Assembly (NCBI RefSeq): GCF_000385175.1
Contig: NZ_ARQJ01000013.1
Location: 1 to 36,077, forward strand
Source of the DNA: Salinicoccus albus DSM 19776
GTDB lineage: Bacteria > Bacillota > Bacilli > Staphylococcales > Salinicoccaceae
Length of the DNA: 36,077 nucleotides
Reading direction: 5' to 3'
Shown here: piece after piece, positions 1 through 6,516 of the stretch
Layout: the number at the start of each line of letters is the position of its first letter
Numbering within the stretch: position 1 is the first letter of the stretch
Made by a program: the position numbers and the translations under genes
Notes under the pieces: model-generated
Seen by the model: the letters and a program-made list of their open reading frames with translations, nothing else
What the model was told of the DNA's origin: nothing
The model's database searches: none

Positions 1-2
1 CA

Positions 3-734
3 GACTCTGATGCTGACGCCGATTCCGATTCTGATGCCGATGCCGATACAGATTCTGATGCTGACGGCGATTCCGACTCTGATGCCGATGCCGATACAGA
101 TTCTGACGCTGACGGCGATTCCGATTCCGACTCTGACGGCGATTCCGATTCTGATGCCGATGCAGATACAGACTCTGATGCTGACGGCGATTCCGATTCT
201 GACGCTGACGCTGATACAGATTCTGACGCTGACGGCGATTCCGACTCTGATGCCGATGCCGATACAGATTCTGACGCCGATACAGATGCTGATGCCGATG
301 CTGATTCTGACTCTGAGACAGGAGATAGTGCAGTGGATATTACCGGCGATCCTTCATCCGGCTATGAGGTTTCCGGTCAAATAGATGGATCGGATTCTAT
401 AGGAATTTATAATAGTGATGGTGAACTGGTTGCTGAAGGTACTGCAGATGAAGCGGGCAGCTTCTCGATTGAATTTGATGCAGATCAGGTTGTGCCTGGT
501 GAAACATTAAAAATTATATCTGAAGATGAAGATGGAAATACTGGTTCTGAATTCCAAGTAACAGTACCGTATGAGAAATCTGAAGAGATAGATGAAGAAG
601 CTGCTGCATCAGATGGAGGCGGAAATGGTAATTTACCGGATACAGGGGTACCTGCTGCACCGCTTGGCATCGCAGCTGCGGGACTATTAATACTAGGTTC
701 TATCCTCACATTCTTTAGAAGGAGCCCTAAATAA
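3..734 (+). CDS. Cell-wall-anchored Asp-rich repeat surface protein, 3' part (5' end outside the window)
   Basis: Open from the window edge. The first ~105 codons encode a strict alternation in which every second residue is Asp and the others are Ser, Ala, Thr or Gly (units such as [14 protein letters not shown]). A compact domain of about 80 residues follows (from [15 protein letters not shown], ~333-590) that resembles a bacterial Ig-like (Big_6-type) fold, then a Gly/Glu linker, the LPDTG sortase motif (~636-650), a hydrophobic stretch and a positive RRSPK tail. This is the classic sortase-A sorting signal, so the protein is presumably covalently wall-linked. It differs from staphylococcal Sdr/Clf proteins because Ala, Gly and Thr interrupt the SD pattern and a folded domain sits between the repeat and the anchor. 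The ligand cannot be inferred because the N-terminal A region is missing. The sorting signal is certain; the Ig domain is likely. Confidence 0.92.
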   Translation, partial: DSDADADSDSDADADTDSDADGDSDSDADADTDSDADGDSDSDSDGDSDSDADADTDSDADGDSDSDADADTDSDADGDSDSDADADTDSDADTDADADADSDSETGDSAVDITGDPSSGYEVSGQIDGSDSIGIYNSDGELVAEGTADEAGSFSIEFDADQVVPGETLKIISEDEDGNTGSEFQVTVPYEKSEEIDEEAAASDGGGNGNLPDTGVPAAPLGIAAAGLLILGSILTFFRRSPK

Positions 735-769
735 GATCTAAAATTTCACAAGATTTATAAGTTTTCATG

Positions 770-817
770 AGACTGTGGACATTAGCATGCGAATGCTAAT
801 GCCTGCGGTCTTTTTTT
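770..817 (+). terminator. Rho-independent terminator of the surface-protein gene
   Basis: Perfect 9-bp stem CATTAGCAT/ATGCTAATG with a 4-nt loop (780-801). It is extended by outer pairing of AGAC (770-773) with GTCT (808-811) and followed by seven T residues. Confidence 0.9.
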
Positions 818-852
818 ATTTGACTGGGATATCATATGATGACTGTCAACAC

Positions 853-881
853 AGAAAAACCCGGATTCAGAGAATCCGGGT
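853..881 (-). terminator. Terminator of the small charged-protein gene at 906-1136
   Basis: Perfect 10-bp stem ACCCGGATTC/GAATCCGGGT (859-868 and 872-881) with a 3-nt loop. Read on the minus strand it runs into a T tract (AAAAA at 855-859 on the plus strand). It lies directly downstream of the minus-strand gene. Confidence 0.9.
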
Positions 882-905
882 AATGGGCAGTGCATTTGAA
901 TGTGT

Positions 906-1136
906 TTATTTGTTTTCTTCGTTATTGTCTTCCTGGTTTTGGCCTTCTTCATCACCGCTGCCATATTTGTCCATCATTTCGTCGCCTTTTTCTTTGGCAT
1001 TCTGCCATGTTTCGTTGTCTCCAGCGTATTTGTCGCCTTGTTCTTTAGCTGTATCCCAGCCCTGTTCTACGTCGTCTTTAGTCACATTATCCTTTAGATC
1101 TTTTGCTTTTTCTTTTGCTTTGTCGAATATTCCCAT
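906..1136 (-). CDS. Small highly charged stress protein (76 aa), function unknown
   Basis: The protein is hydrophilic, with no membrane segment or Cys. It begins MGIFDKAKEKAKDLKDN and contains repeated amphipathic K/E/D-rich helices with WDTAKEQGDKY and WQNAKEKGDEM, an internal near-duplication, then an acidic Gly/Asn/Glu tail. This composition resembles small CsbD-like or hydrophilin-type general-stress proteins and the MGxFDKAKDKA small-protein family, but I cannot place it in a named family. The RBS AAAGGAG stands 8-9 nt before the ATG. A sigma-B-like promoter (1178-1204) lies about 42 bp upstream, which supports a general-stress role. It has its own terminator, so it is monocistronic. Confidence 0.8.
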   Translation of the reverse strand: MGIFDKAKEKAKDLKDNVTKDDVEQGWDTAKEQGDKYAGDNETWQNAKEKGDEMMDKYGSGDEEGQNQEDNNEENK

Positions 1137-1177
1137 GTATAAACATCTCCTTTGTGCTTTGTGTGTTCTTATTCCTT

Positions 1178-1204
1178 TTACCCTATATATACAGGGTGAT
1201 AAAC
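1178..1204 (-). promoter_or_regulatory. Sigma-B-type promoter
   Basis: On the minus strand, GTTTAT (-35) is followed by 15 bp and GGGTAA (-10). This fits the sigma-B consensus GTTTAA-N12-15-GGGTAT and serves the gene at 906-1136. Confidence 0.65.
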
Positions 1205-1303
1205 ATGGAATAATGAATTTAAATCACTTGTTTAACAGTTTAACCTTATAAGGATTAGACATTACATACATATGCCATAAATTCCGAATCGGTGATGTTG
1301 TGC

Positions 1304-1513
1304 CTATCTATTGGCAGAATCATACCGGTTGTCATGCAATACATTTTTATCGATTTCTTCATTGACGTAGTAATCTTTTCTATGTTTGTTATAGTCGTAA
1401 GATTCCTCTCTGTCCACTTCGTACTTGTATTCTTTAGGCAGCTTATCACGTTTGGCTCCGTTCGTTTCTCCATTGAAAGGCATCATCTTTCTGCCCTTCT
1501 TTTTATTGAACAT
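1304..1513 (-). CDS. Small Lys/Tyr/Asp-rich hypothetical protein (69 aa)
   Basis: The ATG at 1513 is chosen because AAGGGGTGAT ends about 5 nt before it; an upstream in-frame GTG at 1522 overlaps that RBS. The product starts MFNKKKGRKMMPFNGE and is strongly charged with many Tyr (YKYEVDREESYDYNKHRKDYY). It has no hydrophobic segment or Cys. I do not recognise a family. A well-formed sigma-B-like promoter (1550-1575) lies 37 bp upstream, as for the neighbouring minus-strand gene at 906-1136. The two therefore look like separate members of the same general-stress regulon, probably small cytoplasmic proteins. Confidence 0.7.
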   Translation of the reverse strand: MFNKKKGRKMMPFNGETNGAKRDKLPKEYKYEVDREESYDYNKHRKDYYVNEEIDKNVLHDNRYDSANR

Positions 1514-1549
1514 GGATATCACCCCTTCTGATCCCTTTTCAGTATAAAT

Positions 1550-1575
1550 TTACCCTTTATAAATTGGTGTGAAAC
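1550..1575 (-). promoter_or_regulatory. Sigma-B-type promoter
   Basis: On the minus strand, GTTTCA is followed by exactly 14 bp and GGGTAA, matching the sigma-B pattern. It lies upstream of the 69-residue charged protein. Confidence 0.7.
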
Positions 1576-1619
1576 GTCAGCTGCGAGGGTAGAGAGGGAA
1601 TAAGTCGAGGTGAATATAT

Positions 1620-2075
1620 ATGTATTTTATCAATGGAAAATTCAACAGCACTTTCAGAGACTTTGATCTATATAAAAAACTTGGCATTATAAGTGTGAAC
1701 GGCAGGAGTAACGAAGAGGTCGTTAGTAAAATAGCTGCAGATGATATTATTGCATTGTTTTCAACACGTTCCGGGTATCTGGGAGCCGGAAGGGTGATGG
1801 ATACTGCTGTGCCTATAGACGAATTCAAGATGCACCAGGGCGGGCGGCTGATTGACAATGATGAATATCCATTTAAAGAAATTGCACGGGTCAACCCGCA
1901 TTTTAAACAGGAGGAATTTGTCATTCGTGTCGAATGGCTCTATGTCGTTCCGGATCTTGAAGACGGTATGATTGATGATGATCTGTTTGTGGGGGAGCAT
2001 TCTGCAGAGTTACTGGATGATGAACGCACGAAAAGATGGCTTGCTGATACTTTTAGTCTTAATATCAATGTGTAA
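1620..2075 (+). CDS. Hypothetical protein (151 aa), possible PUA/EVE-like fold
   Basis: Start ATG at 1620 with GAGGTGA 5 nt upstream. The protein is soluble, with no signal peptide, membrane segment or Cys. The central part reads as short strands: DIIALFSTRSGYLGAGRV, then EFVIRVEWLYVV. A glycine turn in ...GYLGAGRVMD... followed by an ...IRVEWLYVV... strand resembles EVE/PUA-like domains, which bind modified bases or RNA, but the match is only by eye. It ends in an acidic linker and a helix (SAELLDDERTKRWLADTF). It is transcribed away from the two small stress genes and no clear promoter was found. The function is unknown and the PUA-like idea is a weak inference. Confidence 0.75.
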   Translation: MYFINGKFNSTFRDFDLYKKLGIISVNGRSNEEVVSKIAADDIIALFSTRSGYLGAGRVMDTAVPIDEFKMHQGGRLIDNDEYPFKEIARVNPHFKQEEFVIRVEWLYVVPDLEDGMIDDDLFVGEHSAELLDDERTKRWLADTFSLNINV

Positions 2076-2123
2076 AGTGAAGAAAAAAATCATGAGTTGT
2101 AATTTCATTTCAATTAGGTTCAA

Positions 2124-2154
2124 AATAAAGCCCCGAAACCCAATCGGTTCCGGG
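2124..2154 (-). terminator. Terminator of the LexA-controlled small gene
   Basis: CCCGAAACC (2132-2140) and GGTTCCGGG (2146-2154) pair with one mismatch around a 5-nt loop. On the minus strand the hairpin is followed by GGCTTTATTTT. Confidence 0.75.
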
Positions 2155-2162
2155 ACGATATA

Positions 2163-2402
2163 TCATGATGCTTTGTGGTTCAGCAGTGCTTCTCCTTTTT
2201 GTGTGAGTTCTATATTACTGTAGTAAAAATCGTAGTAAAAGGGAGTCAGGATGAGAAGTCCTTTTTGTTCCATGAGCTTCATATGGAAGTCTACGGTCCG
2301 GATGTCGTATTCAGACATGCTTGTATTGGGATAGTCGAATACATCGTGTTTGACGTTATATAATATTTCATACTCTAATTTGCGATCATATTTGTATTGC
2401 AT
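2163..2402 (-). CDS. Small winged-helix-like protein under a LexA-box promoter (79 aa)
   Basis: RBS AGGAGTGAT lies 2-3 nt before ATG 2402. The predicted layout is a helix (DRKLEYEILYNVKH), a second helix-turn-helix segment (SMSEYDIRTVDFHMKLMEQKGLLIL), an aromatic beta strand (PFYYDFYYSNIEL) and LTQKGEALLNH. The pattern helix - 'HMKLMEQKGLL' - strand - 'LTxKGEALL' is typical of small winged-helix proteins of the YjcQ/DUF2513 type, often found in phages, so DNA binding is plausible but unproven. Its promoter is a near-ideal sigma-A promoter with a LexA box in the spacer (2423-2451), so the gene should be silent until DNA damage. It stands alone, with its own terminator and no phage genes beside it. 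It is not SosA-like, as it has no membrane segment. Confidence 0.75.
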   Translation of the reverse strand: MQYKYDRKLEYEILYNVKHDVFDYPNTSMSEYDIRTVDFHMKLMEQKGLLILTPFYYDFYYSNIELTQKGEALLNHKAS

Positions 2403-2422
2403 GATATCACTCCTGACATCAT

Positions 2423-2451
2423 ATTATAGGAACGTCTGTTCGTTTTGTCAA
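2423..2451 (-). promoter_or_regulatory. Sigma-A promoter with an embedded LexA (SOS) box
   Basis: On the minus strand, TTGACA (2451-2446), exactly 17 bp, then TATAAT (2428-2423). The spacer contains CGAACAGACGTTCC (2442-2429), which matches the Gram-positive SOS box CGAACRNRYGTTCG at 13 of 14 positions. LexA bound there would block both promoter elements. Confidence 0.9.
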
Positions 2452-2484
2452 TATGTAATGATTTTCACAATTAATTTTTCCCAT

Positions 2485-2510
2485 GTTTAAGACTTTGGAT
2501 TTGTGGAATA
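2485..2510 (+). promoter_or_regulatory. Sigma-B-type promoter of the DJ-1/PfpI gene
   Basis: GTTTAA (2485-2490), 14 bp, GGAATA (2505-2510). The -35 is a perfect sigma-B match and the -10 a partial one. Confidence 0.55.
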
Positions 2511-2557
2511 CATATTTATGTGAGATGAAAAAATATTTCTTAAGGAGAATGTTTTAA

Positions 2558-3070
2558 ATGGCTAAAAAAATAGCAGTCTTAATGACGGACCTGGTAGAAG
2601 ATATTGAATATACCAGCCCTGTGAATGCTCTTGAATCCCAGGGACATGATGTGGAAGTGATTGCACCTGAAGCAGGTGAAGTCGAAGGAAAAAAAGGCGG
2701 TAAATTTAAAGCCGATAAAAGTATTTCTGAAGTAAATTCTGATGATTATGATGCGGTTTATGTTCCCGGCGGTTTTTCACCGGATGGTCTGCGCGGAGAT
2801 GAAAATGACAGATTCAGTAAATTCGCCAAACATTTCATTGAACAAAATAAACCGACATTCGCAATCTGTCACGGCCCTCAGCTTCTGGTCGATACGGATC
2901 TCTTGAGCGGCCGCAACCTTACAGCGGTGAAAAACGTAAGGAAAGACTTGGAAAATGCGGGGGCAAAAGTCCATGATCAGGAAGTGACGGTATGCAGCAA
3001 TCTTGTCACAAGCCGTACACCTGATGATCTGGATGCATTCAATGGTGAAATAATGAAACAGCTTGCCTGA
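2558..3070 (+). CDS. DJ-1/PfpI family general stress protein (YfkM/GSP18-like)
   Basis: 170 residues, the usual length of the family. The Rossmann-like core begins KKIAVLMTDLVEDIEY, with the conserved Glu near residue 15. The glycine-rich turn is YVPGGFSPDGLRG and the nucleophile elbow is AICHGPQLL, with Cys104-His105, the hallmark of PfpI/YhbO/GSP18 proteins. Members have been described as deglycases, glyoxalases or peptidases; the exact activity cannot be read from sequence. It is cytoplasmic. A TAAGGAG RBS precedes ATG 2558. A sigma-B-like promoter lies 48 bp upstream, which fits B. subtilis GSP18, a sigma-B regulon member. A strong terminator follows, so it is monocistronic. Confidence 0.92.
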   Translation: MAKKIAVLMTDLVEDIEYTSPVNALESQGHDVEVIAPEAGEVEGKKGGKFKADKSISEVNSDDYDAVYVPGGFSPDGLRGDENDRFSKFAKHFIEQNKPTFAICHGPQLLVDTDLLSGRNLTAVKNVRKDLENAGAKVHDQEVTVCSNLVTSRTPDDLDAFNGEIMKQLA

Positions 3071-3093
3071 TTGATACAGGCAGGAAGTCTATG

Positions 3094-3130
3094 AAAGTGC
3101 GGGCAAAAGATTTTGCCCGCACTTTTGTAC
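3094..3130 (+). terminator. Strong terminator after the DJ-1/PfpI gene
   Basis: 15-bp perfect stem AAAGTGCGGGCAAAA/TTTTGCCCGCACTTT (3094-3108 and 3111-3125) with T residues. The symmetry makes it potentially bidirectional. Confidence 0.93.
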
Positions 3131-3208
3131 ATATAACACTAAGGCGTGTTACAGTTCTATAGTTCTGTCCCTCAGAAGGGTTGTAATAGAGAATTTTACA
3201 CCTTAAAT

Positions 3209-3245
3209 TGTATGCGTTTACATTATTTATAAGCAATGATATATT
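3209..3245 (+). promoter_or_regulatory. fad operon promoter with overlapping cre (CcpA) site
   Basis: TGTATGCGTTTACA (3209-3222) matches the cre consensus TGWAANCGNTNWCA with one mismatch. Its right half is also a -35 (TTTACA, 3217-3222), followed by 17 bp and TATATT (3240-3245). CcpA binding there would repress transcription when glucose is present. A small inverted repeat TAACAC/GTGTTA lies further upstream (3134-3151); its meaning is unknown. Confidence 0.7.
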
Positions 3246-3326
3246 TGTTGTGTAAGGGTTTTCATATTCGAAAGGGGATAATGATAATGAGTGATTGATT
3301 GCAGGCTAAGGATGGGAGTTTATTGA

Positions 3327-4925
3327 ATGGAAATCATTTCTTATTGTCACTTGAAAAATATTGTTAACAATAACGACGTCATATCAATGGCCGCTTTATC
3401 CGTTGCCAATCTGCCTGTTGAAATACTGAAGCATTTAGCCGAACAATACGACGAAGGCGGAGTGCCCGGTCATCTTACCTTTATCGTTGCAAACGATATC
3501 AGTGATTATGCTGATGGCTATGACCTTGATTCATTTGTCCGGCGCGGGATGGTTAAGCGGCTGATAACCAGTTTAATTACTTCCTCACCACAGACTATCC
3601 ATGCGATTGAAAATAATGACATTGAAACTTATTTTTTTCCGCAGGGCATACTCGCCACACAGTACCGGAGTCAATCTGATTCTTTTCCGGGAATGATTAC
3701 AAAAATAGGCGTAAACACAAATGTTGATCCAAGATGGTCCGGCGGCAAAGTAAACGATCGGACAACTGAAGATTTGGTATCTTTAATCGAAATTGACGGG
3801 GAAGAATATTTACACTATAACTTTCCTGGCATAGATACAGCACTTCTGCGCGGCACTTATGCTGATATTGATGGAAATATTTTCATGATTCATGAAGCGC
3901 ATCTTGGGGAAGGATATAGTGTTGCCGCCGCCACGCGTAAAAACGGCGGCAAAGTGATTGTACAAGTAAAAGAGGTCGTTGAGACAGGCAGCTTTCATCC
4001 ACACGATGTCTTCCTGCCCGGGGAACTGGTGGATTACGTTGTTGTCAATGACAATACAAAATATCATAAGCAGGTGATGCAGACTTACTATGATCCTGCT
4101 TTATCCGGGCATTACCGTCTTACAGAAATGAAAGGACCGCCTGTTGAATTAAGTTCCCGCAAACTCATCTTGAGACGCTCCGCTCAGTTTTTGCTGGAAG
4201 AGGATGTAGTAAGTATTGGATTTGGTATTAACAATGAACTGTCAGATGTATTGATAGAAGAACAAGTTGATCATCTGGTTCAGCTCAACGTTGACACCGG
4301 TGTTTTCGGAGGTATGATCGGCAGCAGAGATTATTTGGGTATGAATTACAATCTGGATGCACGGATGCCACATGATATGACATGGGATTTTATATATAAT
4401 GGCGGGGTTGATATCGCCTATCTCAGTTTTGCAGAAATCGATCACTCCGGCAATGTGAATGTCTCCCGTTTTGGCACACGAAGAAGTGGAAGCGGCGGGT
4501 TTATAGATATTACCCAAACGGTAAAAACCCTTATATTTTCCGGAGTAATGGTTGCCGGCAGTAAAACGGTCTGTAAGAATAACACACTGATCATTGAACA
4601 GGAAGGCCATTCAAATAAGTTCGTTGACGATGTTCAAAATATCGATTTCAACGCAGGTTATTCCAGGGAACTGAATCAGCAGGTTTTCTATGTAACTGAA
4701 CGTGCAGTGTTTCAATTAACTGATAAAGGGGTGGCATTAATTGAGATTGCACCTGGTTTAGATATCCAAAAGGATATACTGGCACATATGGATTTTACAC
4801 CGATTATGGCGGAAGATATTACCGTGATGGATGAACGCATATATCAAAGCAAATGGGGGAATCTGTCCCAATCGATTAAAAATGGGAGACGTATAAACAA
4901 AGGGGAAGATAAATATGAATTATGA
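3327..4925 (+). CDS. fadX: Acetyl/acetoacetyl/propionyl-CoA transferase-like FadX
   Basis: 532 residues, family I CoA transferase of the YdiF/Pct (fused alpha-beta) type. Start ATG 3327 with GGGAG 9 nt upstream. Visible landmarks are the N-terminal GVPGHLTFIVAND, FPQGILATQYR, VDPRWSGGKVNDRTTEDLV and ALLRGTYADIDGNIF, and the C-terminal domain with SIGFGINNELSD, GFIDITQ and VTERAVFQL. These enzymes move CoA between short-chain acids through a glutamyl-CoA thioester. The residue in the catalytic Glu position appears to be Asp323 (NVDTGVFGG, where Pct/YdiF have VE[ST/A]G). First gene of a five-gene beta-oxidation operon in the same order as S. aureus fadXEDBA; its end overlaps fadE by 11 nt. Likely role: recycling acetate or acetoacetate with CoA at the end of fatty-acid oxidation. 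Confidence 0.93.
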   Translation: MEIISYCHLKNIVNNNDVISMAALSVANLPVEILKHLAEQYDEGGVPGHLTFIVANDISDYADGYDLDSFVRRGMVKRLITSLITSSPQTIHAIENNDIETYFFPQGILATQYRSQSDSFPGMITKIGVNTNVDPRWSGGKVNDRTTEDLVSLIEIDGEEYLHYNFPGIDTALLRGTYADIDGNIFMIHEAHLGEGYSVAAATRKNGGKVIVQVKEVVETGSFHPHDVFLPGELVDYVVVNDNTKYHKQVMQTYYDPALSGHYRLTEMKGPPVELSSRKLILRRSAQFLLEEDVVSIGFGINNELSDVLIEEQVDHLVQLNVDTGVFGGMIGSRDYLGMNYNLDARMPHDMTWDFIYNGGVDIAYLSFAEIDHSGNVNVSRFGTRRSGSGGFIDITQTVKTLIFSGVMVAGSKTVCKNNTLIIEQEGHSNKFVDDVQNIDFNAGYSRELNQQVFYVTERAVFQLTDKGVALIEIAPGLDIQKDILAHMDFTPIMAEDITVMDERIYQSKWGNLSQSIKNGRRINKGEDKYEL

Positions 4926-6438
4926 TTGGATTAAAACAAGAGCAGATTATGATGAAGTGAAAGCAGCGGTCATTGATCCGTATAAAGGTACAGAATGGTC
5001 ATACCAGGATTTGAATATCCGGGCTGAAAATCTGGCAAATTATTTACAGGATCAAGGCATTAAGCGCGGAGATGTAGTGGGAGTGTTCGCACCAAACGAT
5101 GTGGCGATATTGGATGTGCTATTTGCTGCATTTAAGATGGGTGCGGTCTACATGCCGATGAATTGGCGGCTGAAACCACAGGAAATTGAAAGTGTTGTGT
5201 CAGACTCAGAAGTGAAGATGATTTTTTATGCATCAAATCACCTGGAGAGTTTGAAAAGCGTATCCGGGGAATTGATTCACATGGATATCGATTCACCGGA
5301 GTATGATGAGATCGTTCATCCGAAAAATCACCGGCCGTTTAAATCTGTCGATGTAGAAAGCGATGAACTGGCAGCTTTAATGTATTCCAGCGGCACAACC
5401 GGTATGCCGAAAGGTGTTATGTTCACTTACGATTCGTTTGTCAGCAATGTGATAAACACAGCTTTAACTTACAAGATCAACTCCGGCTATACAACGATCA
5501 TATCCACCCCGATGTTTCACGTATTAGGGTTTAACGACACGGCTCTGCCATTGATCATGGCAGGCGGAACAATGATTATCCAGCGGTATTTCGACGGTAA
5601 GGAATTGAATGAGATGATGGCAGAATATGAGCCGGATTATCTGATACTCATTCCAACAATGTATTACGGCATGCTGGTCGCTGAAAACTTTGATATTAAA
5701 AATTTCAAGAATATAGAATTCCTCATACAAGGCGGGTCAGCTCCCCTTCCGGCTGTCCAGGAAAAGTTTCAGAGTATGGGATACACAATTATTAATGGTT
5801 ACGGTTTAACTGAAGCACCGCTGGCCATGGTTAACACACCGGCCAATGCACTTGAAAAGCCGATGTCTATCGGCAAGCCTGTAATGTATGTGGATGTGCG
5901 TCTGTTTGATGAAGACCTGAATGAGGTTCAACCGGGTGAAATCGGGGAATTGGCAGTAAAAGGGAAGAATGCCACACCCGGTTACTGGAAAAAACCGGAG
6001 CTTACCAAAGAATCGTTTAAGGATGGCTATTTCTTAACCGGTGATTTAGCTAAAATAGACGAAGATGGAGATTTATTCATCGTTGATCGTAAAAAAGAAT
6101 TAATTATTACCGGCGGTGAAAATGTTTTACCTTCTGAAGTGGAGACTGTGCTGTCGGAACATCCGCTTGTCGCTCAGTGCGTAGTCGTCGGCTATGACAG
6201 TCCCAAATTCGGAGAGTCCGTTTCAGCAGCTGTGGTGTTGAAAGAAACGGATTCGGAATTTGAATCCAAACTGGACGCACATATGCGGGAGCGGCTGGCA
6301 GGTTATAAAACACCAAAGCTGTATCTTAAACTGAGTGAAGTGCCATTAACTTCTACCGTCAAACCTGACAAGCTGGAAATACAACGCCAAATGAATCAGA
6401 AAGCTCAAGATGAAAATCAGGAAGACGAATTGGCATAA
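4915..6438 (+). CDS. fadE: Acyl-CoA synthetase (AMP-forming), FadE of the staphylococcal nomenclature
   Basis: 507 residues, ANL superfamily. It activates fatty acids to acyl-CoA with ATP through an acyl-AMP. Motifs in order: the P-loop-like YSSGTTGMPKG (residues 157-167), GYGLTEAPL, TGDLAKIDEDGDLFIVDRKKELIITGGENV (hinge and adenylate contacts), and a C-terminal domain ending TSTVKPDKLE. In the last, the usual G-K of the catalytic loop reads V-K but the Lys is retained. AAGGGGAAG precedes the ATG, which overlaps the fadX stop, so translation is coupled. It is named fadE following S. aureus fadXEDBA and is equivalent to E. coli FadD. Chain-length preference cannot be told. Confidence 0.92.
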   Translation: MNYDWIKTRADYDEVKAAVIDPYKGTEWSYQDLNIRAENLANYLQDQGIKRGDVVGVFAPNDVAILDVLFAAFKMGAVYMPMNWRLKPQEIESVVSDSEVKMIFYASNHLESLKSVSGELIHMDIDSPEYDEIVHPKNHRPFKSVDVESDELAALMYSSGTTGMPKGVMFTYDSFVSNVINTALTYKINSGYTTIISTPMFHVLGFNDTALPLIMAGGTMIIQRYFDGKELNEMMAEYEPDYLILIPTMYYGMLVAENFDIKNFKNIEFLIQGGSAPLPAVQEKFQSMGYTIINGYGLTEAPLAMVNTPANALEKPMSIGKPVMYVDVRLFDEDLNEVQPGEIGELAVKGKNATPGYWKKPELTKESFKDGYFLTGDLAKIDEDGDLFIVDRKKELIITGGENVLPSEVETVLSEHPLVAQCVVVGYDSPKFGESVSAAVVLKETDSEFESKLDAHMRERLAGYKTPKLYLKLSEVPLTSTVKPDKLEIQRQMNQKAQDENQEDELA

Positions 6439-6479
6439 TTCCTATTCGGCTTATGCAGCAAACAATTTATCACAATAAA

Positions 6480-6493
6480 TGTAAGCGTTAACA
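6480..6493 (+). promoter_or_regulatory. Perfect cre (CcpA) site inside the fad operon
   Basis: TGTAAGCGTTAACA matches TGWAANCGNTNWCA at every position. It lies in the 78-bp gap between fadE and fadD, 24 bp before the fadD start. A site here can act as a roadblock or control an internal promoter; no convincing -35/-10 pair was found beside it. Confidence 0.8.
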
Positions 6494-6516
6494 ATTTGAT
6501 TAATGGGGGATATGCT

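Noticed and set aside
1-320. Regular short repeats that could suggest a CRISPR array
   Set aside because: No constant repeat/variable spacer structure; the periodicity is that of a coding Asp-X repeat in one frame.
10-384. Long open frame of Ile/Leu/Met/Pro/Thr-rich sequence
   Set aside because: It is the +1 shadow of the Asp-rich repeat; the in-phase reading continues into the LPDTG signal.
775-1251. Plus-strand open frame over the small charged gene
   Set aside because: No RBS, implausible Cys/Ser/Phe composition, and it is the antisense of a gene with RBS, promoter and terminator.
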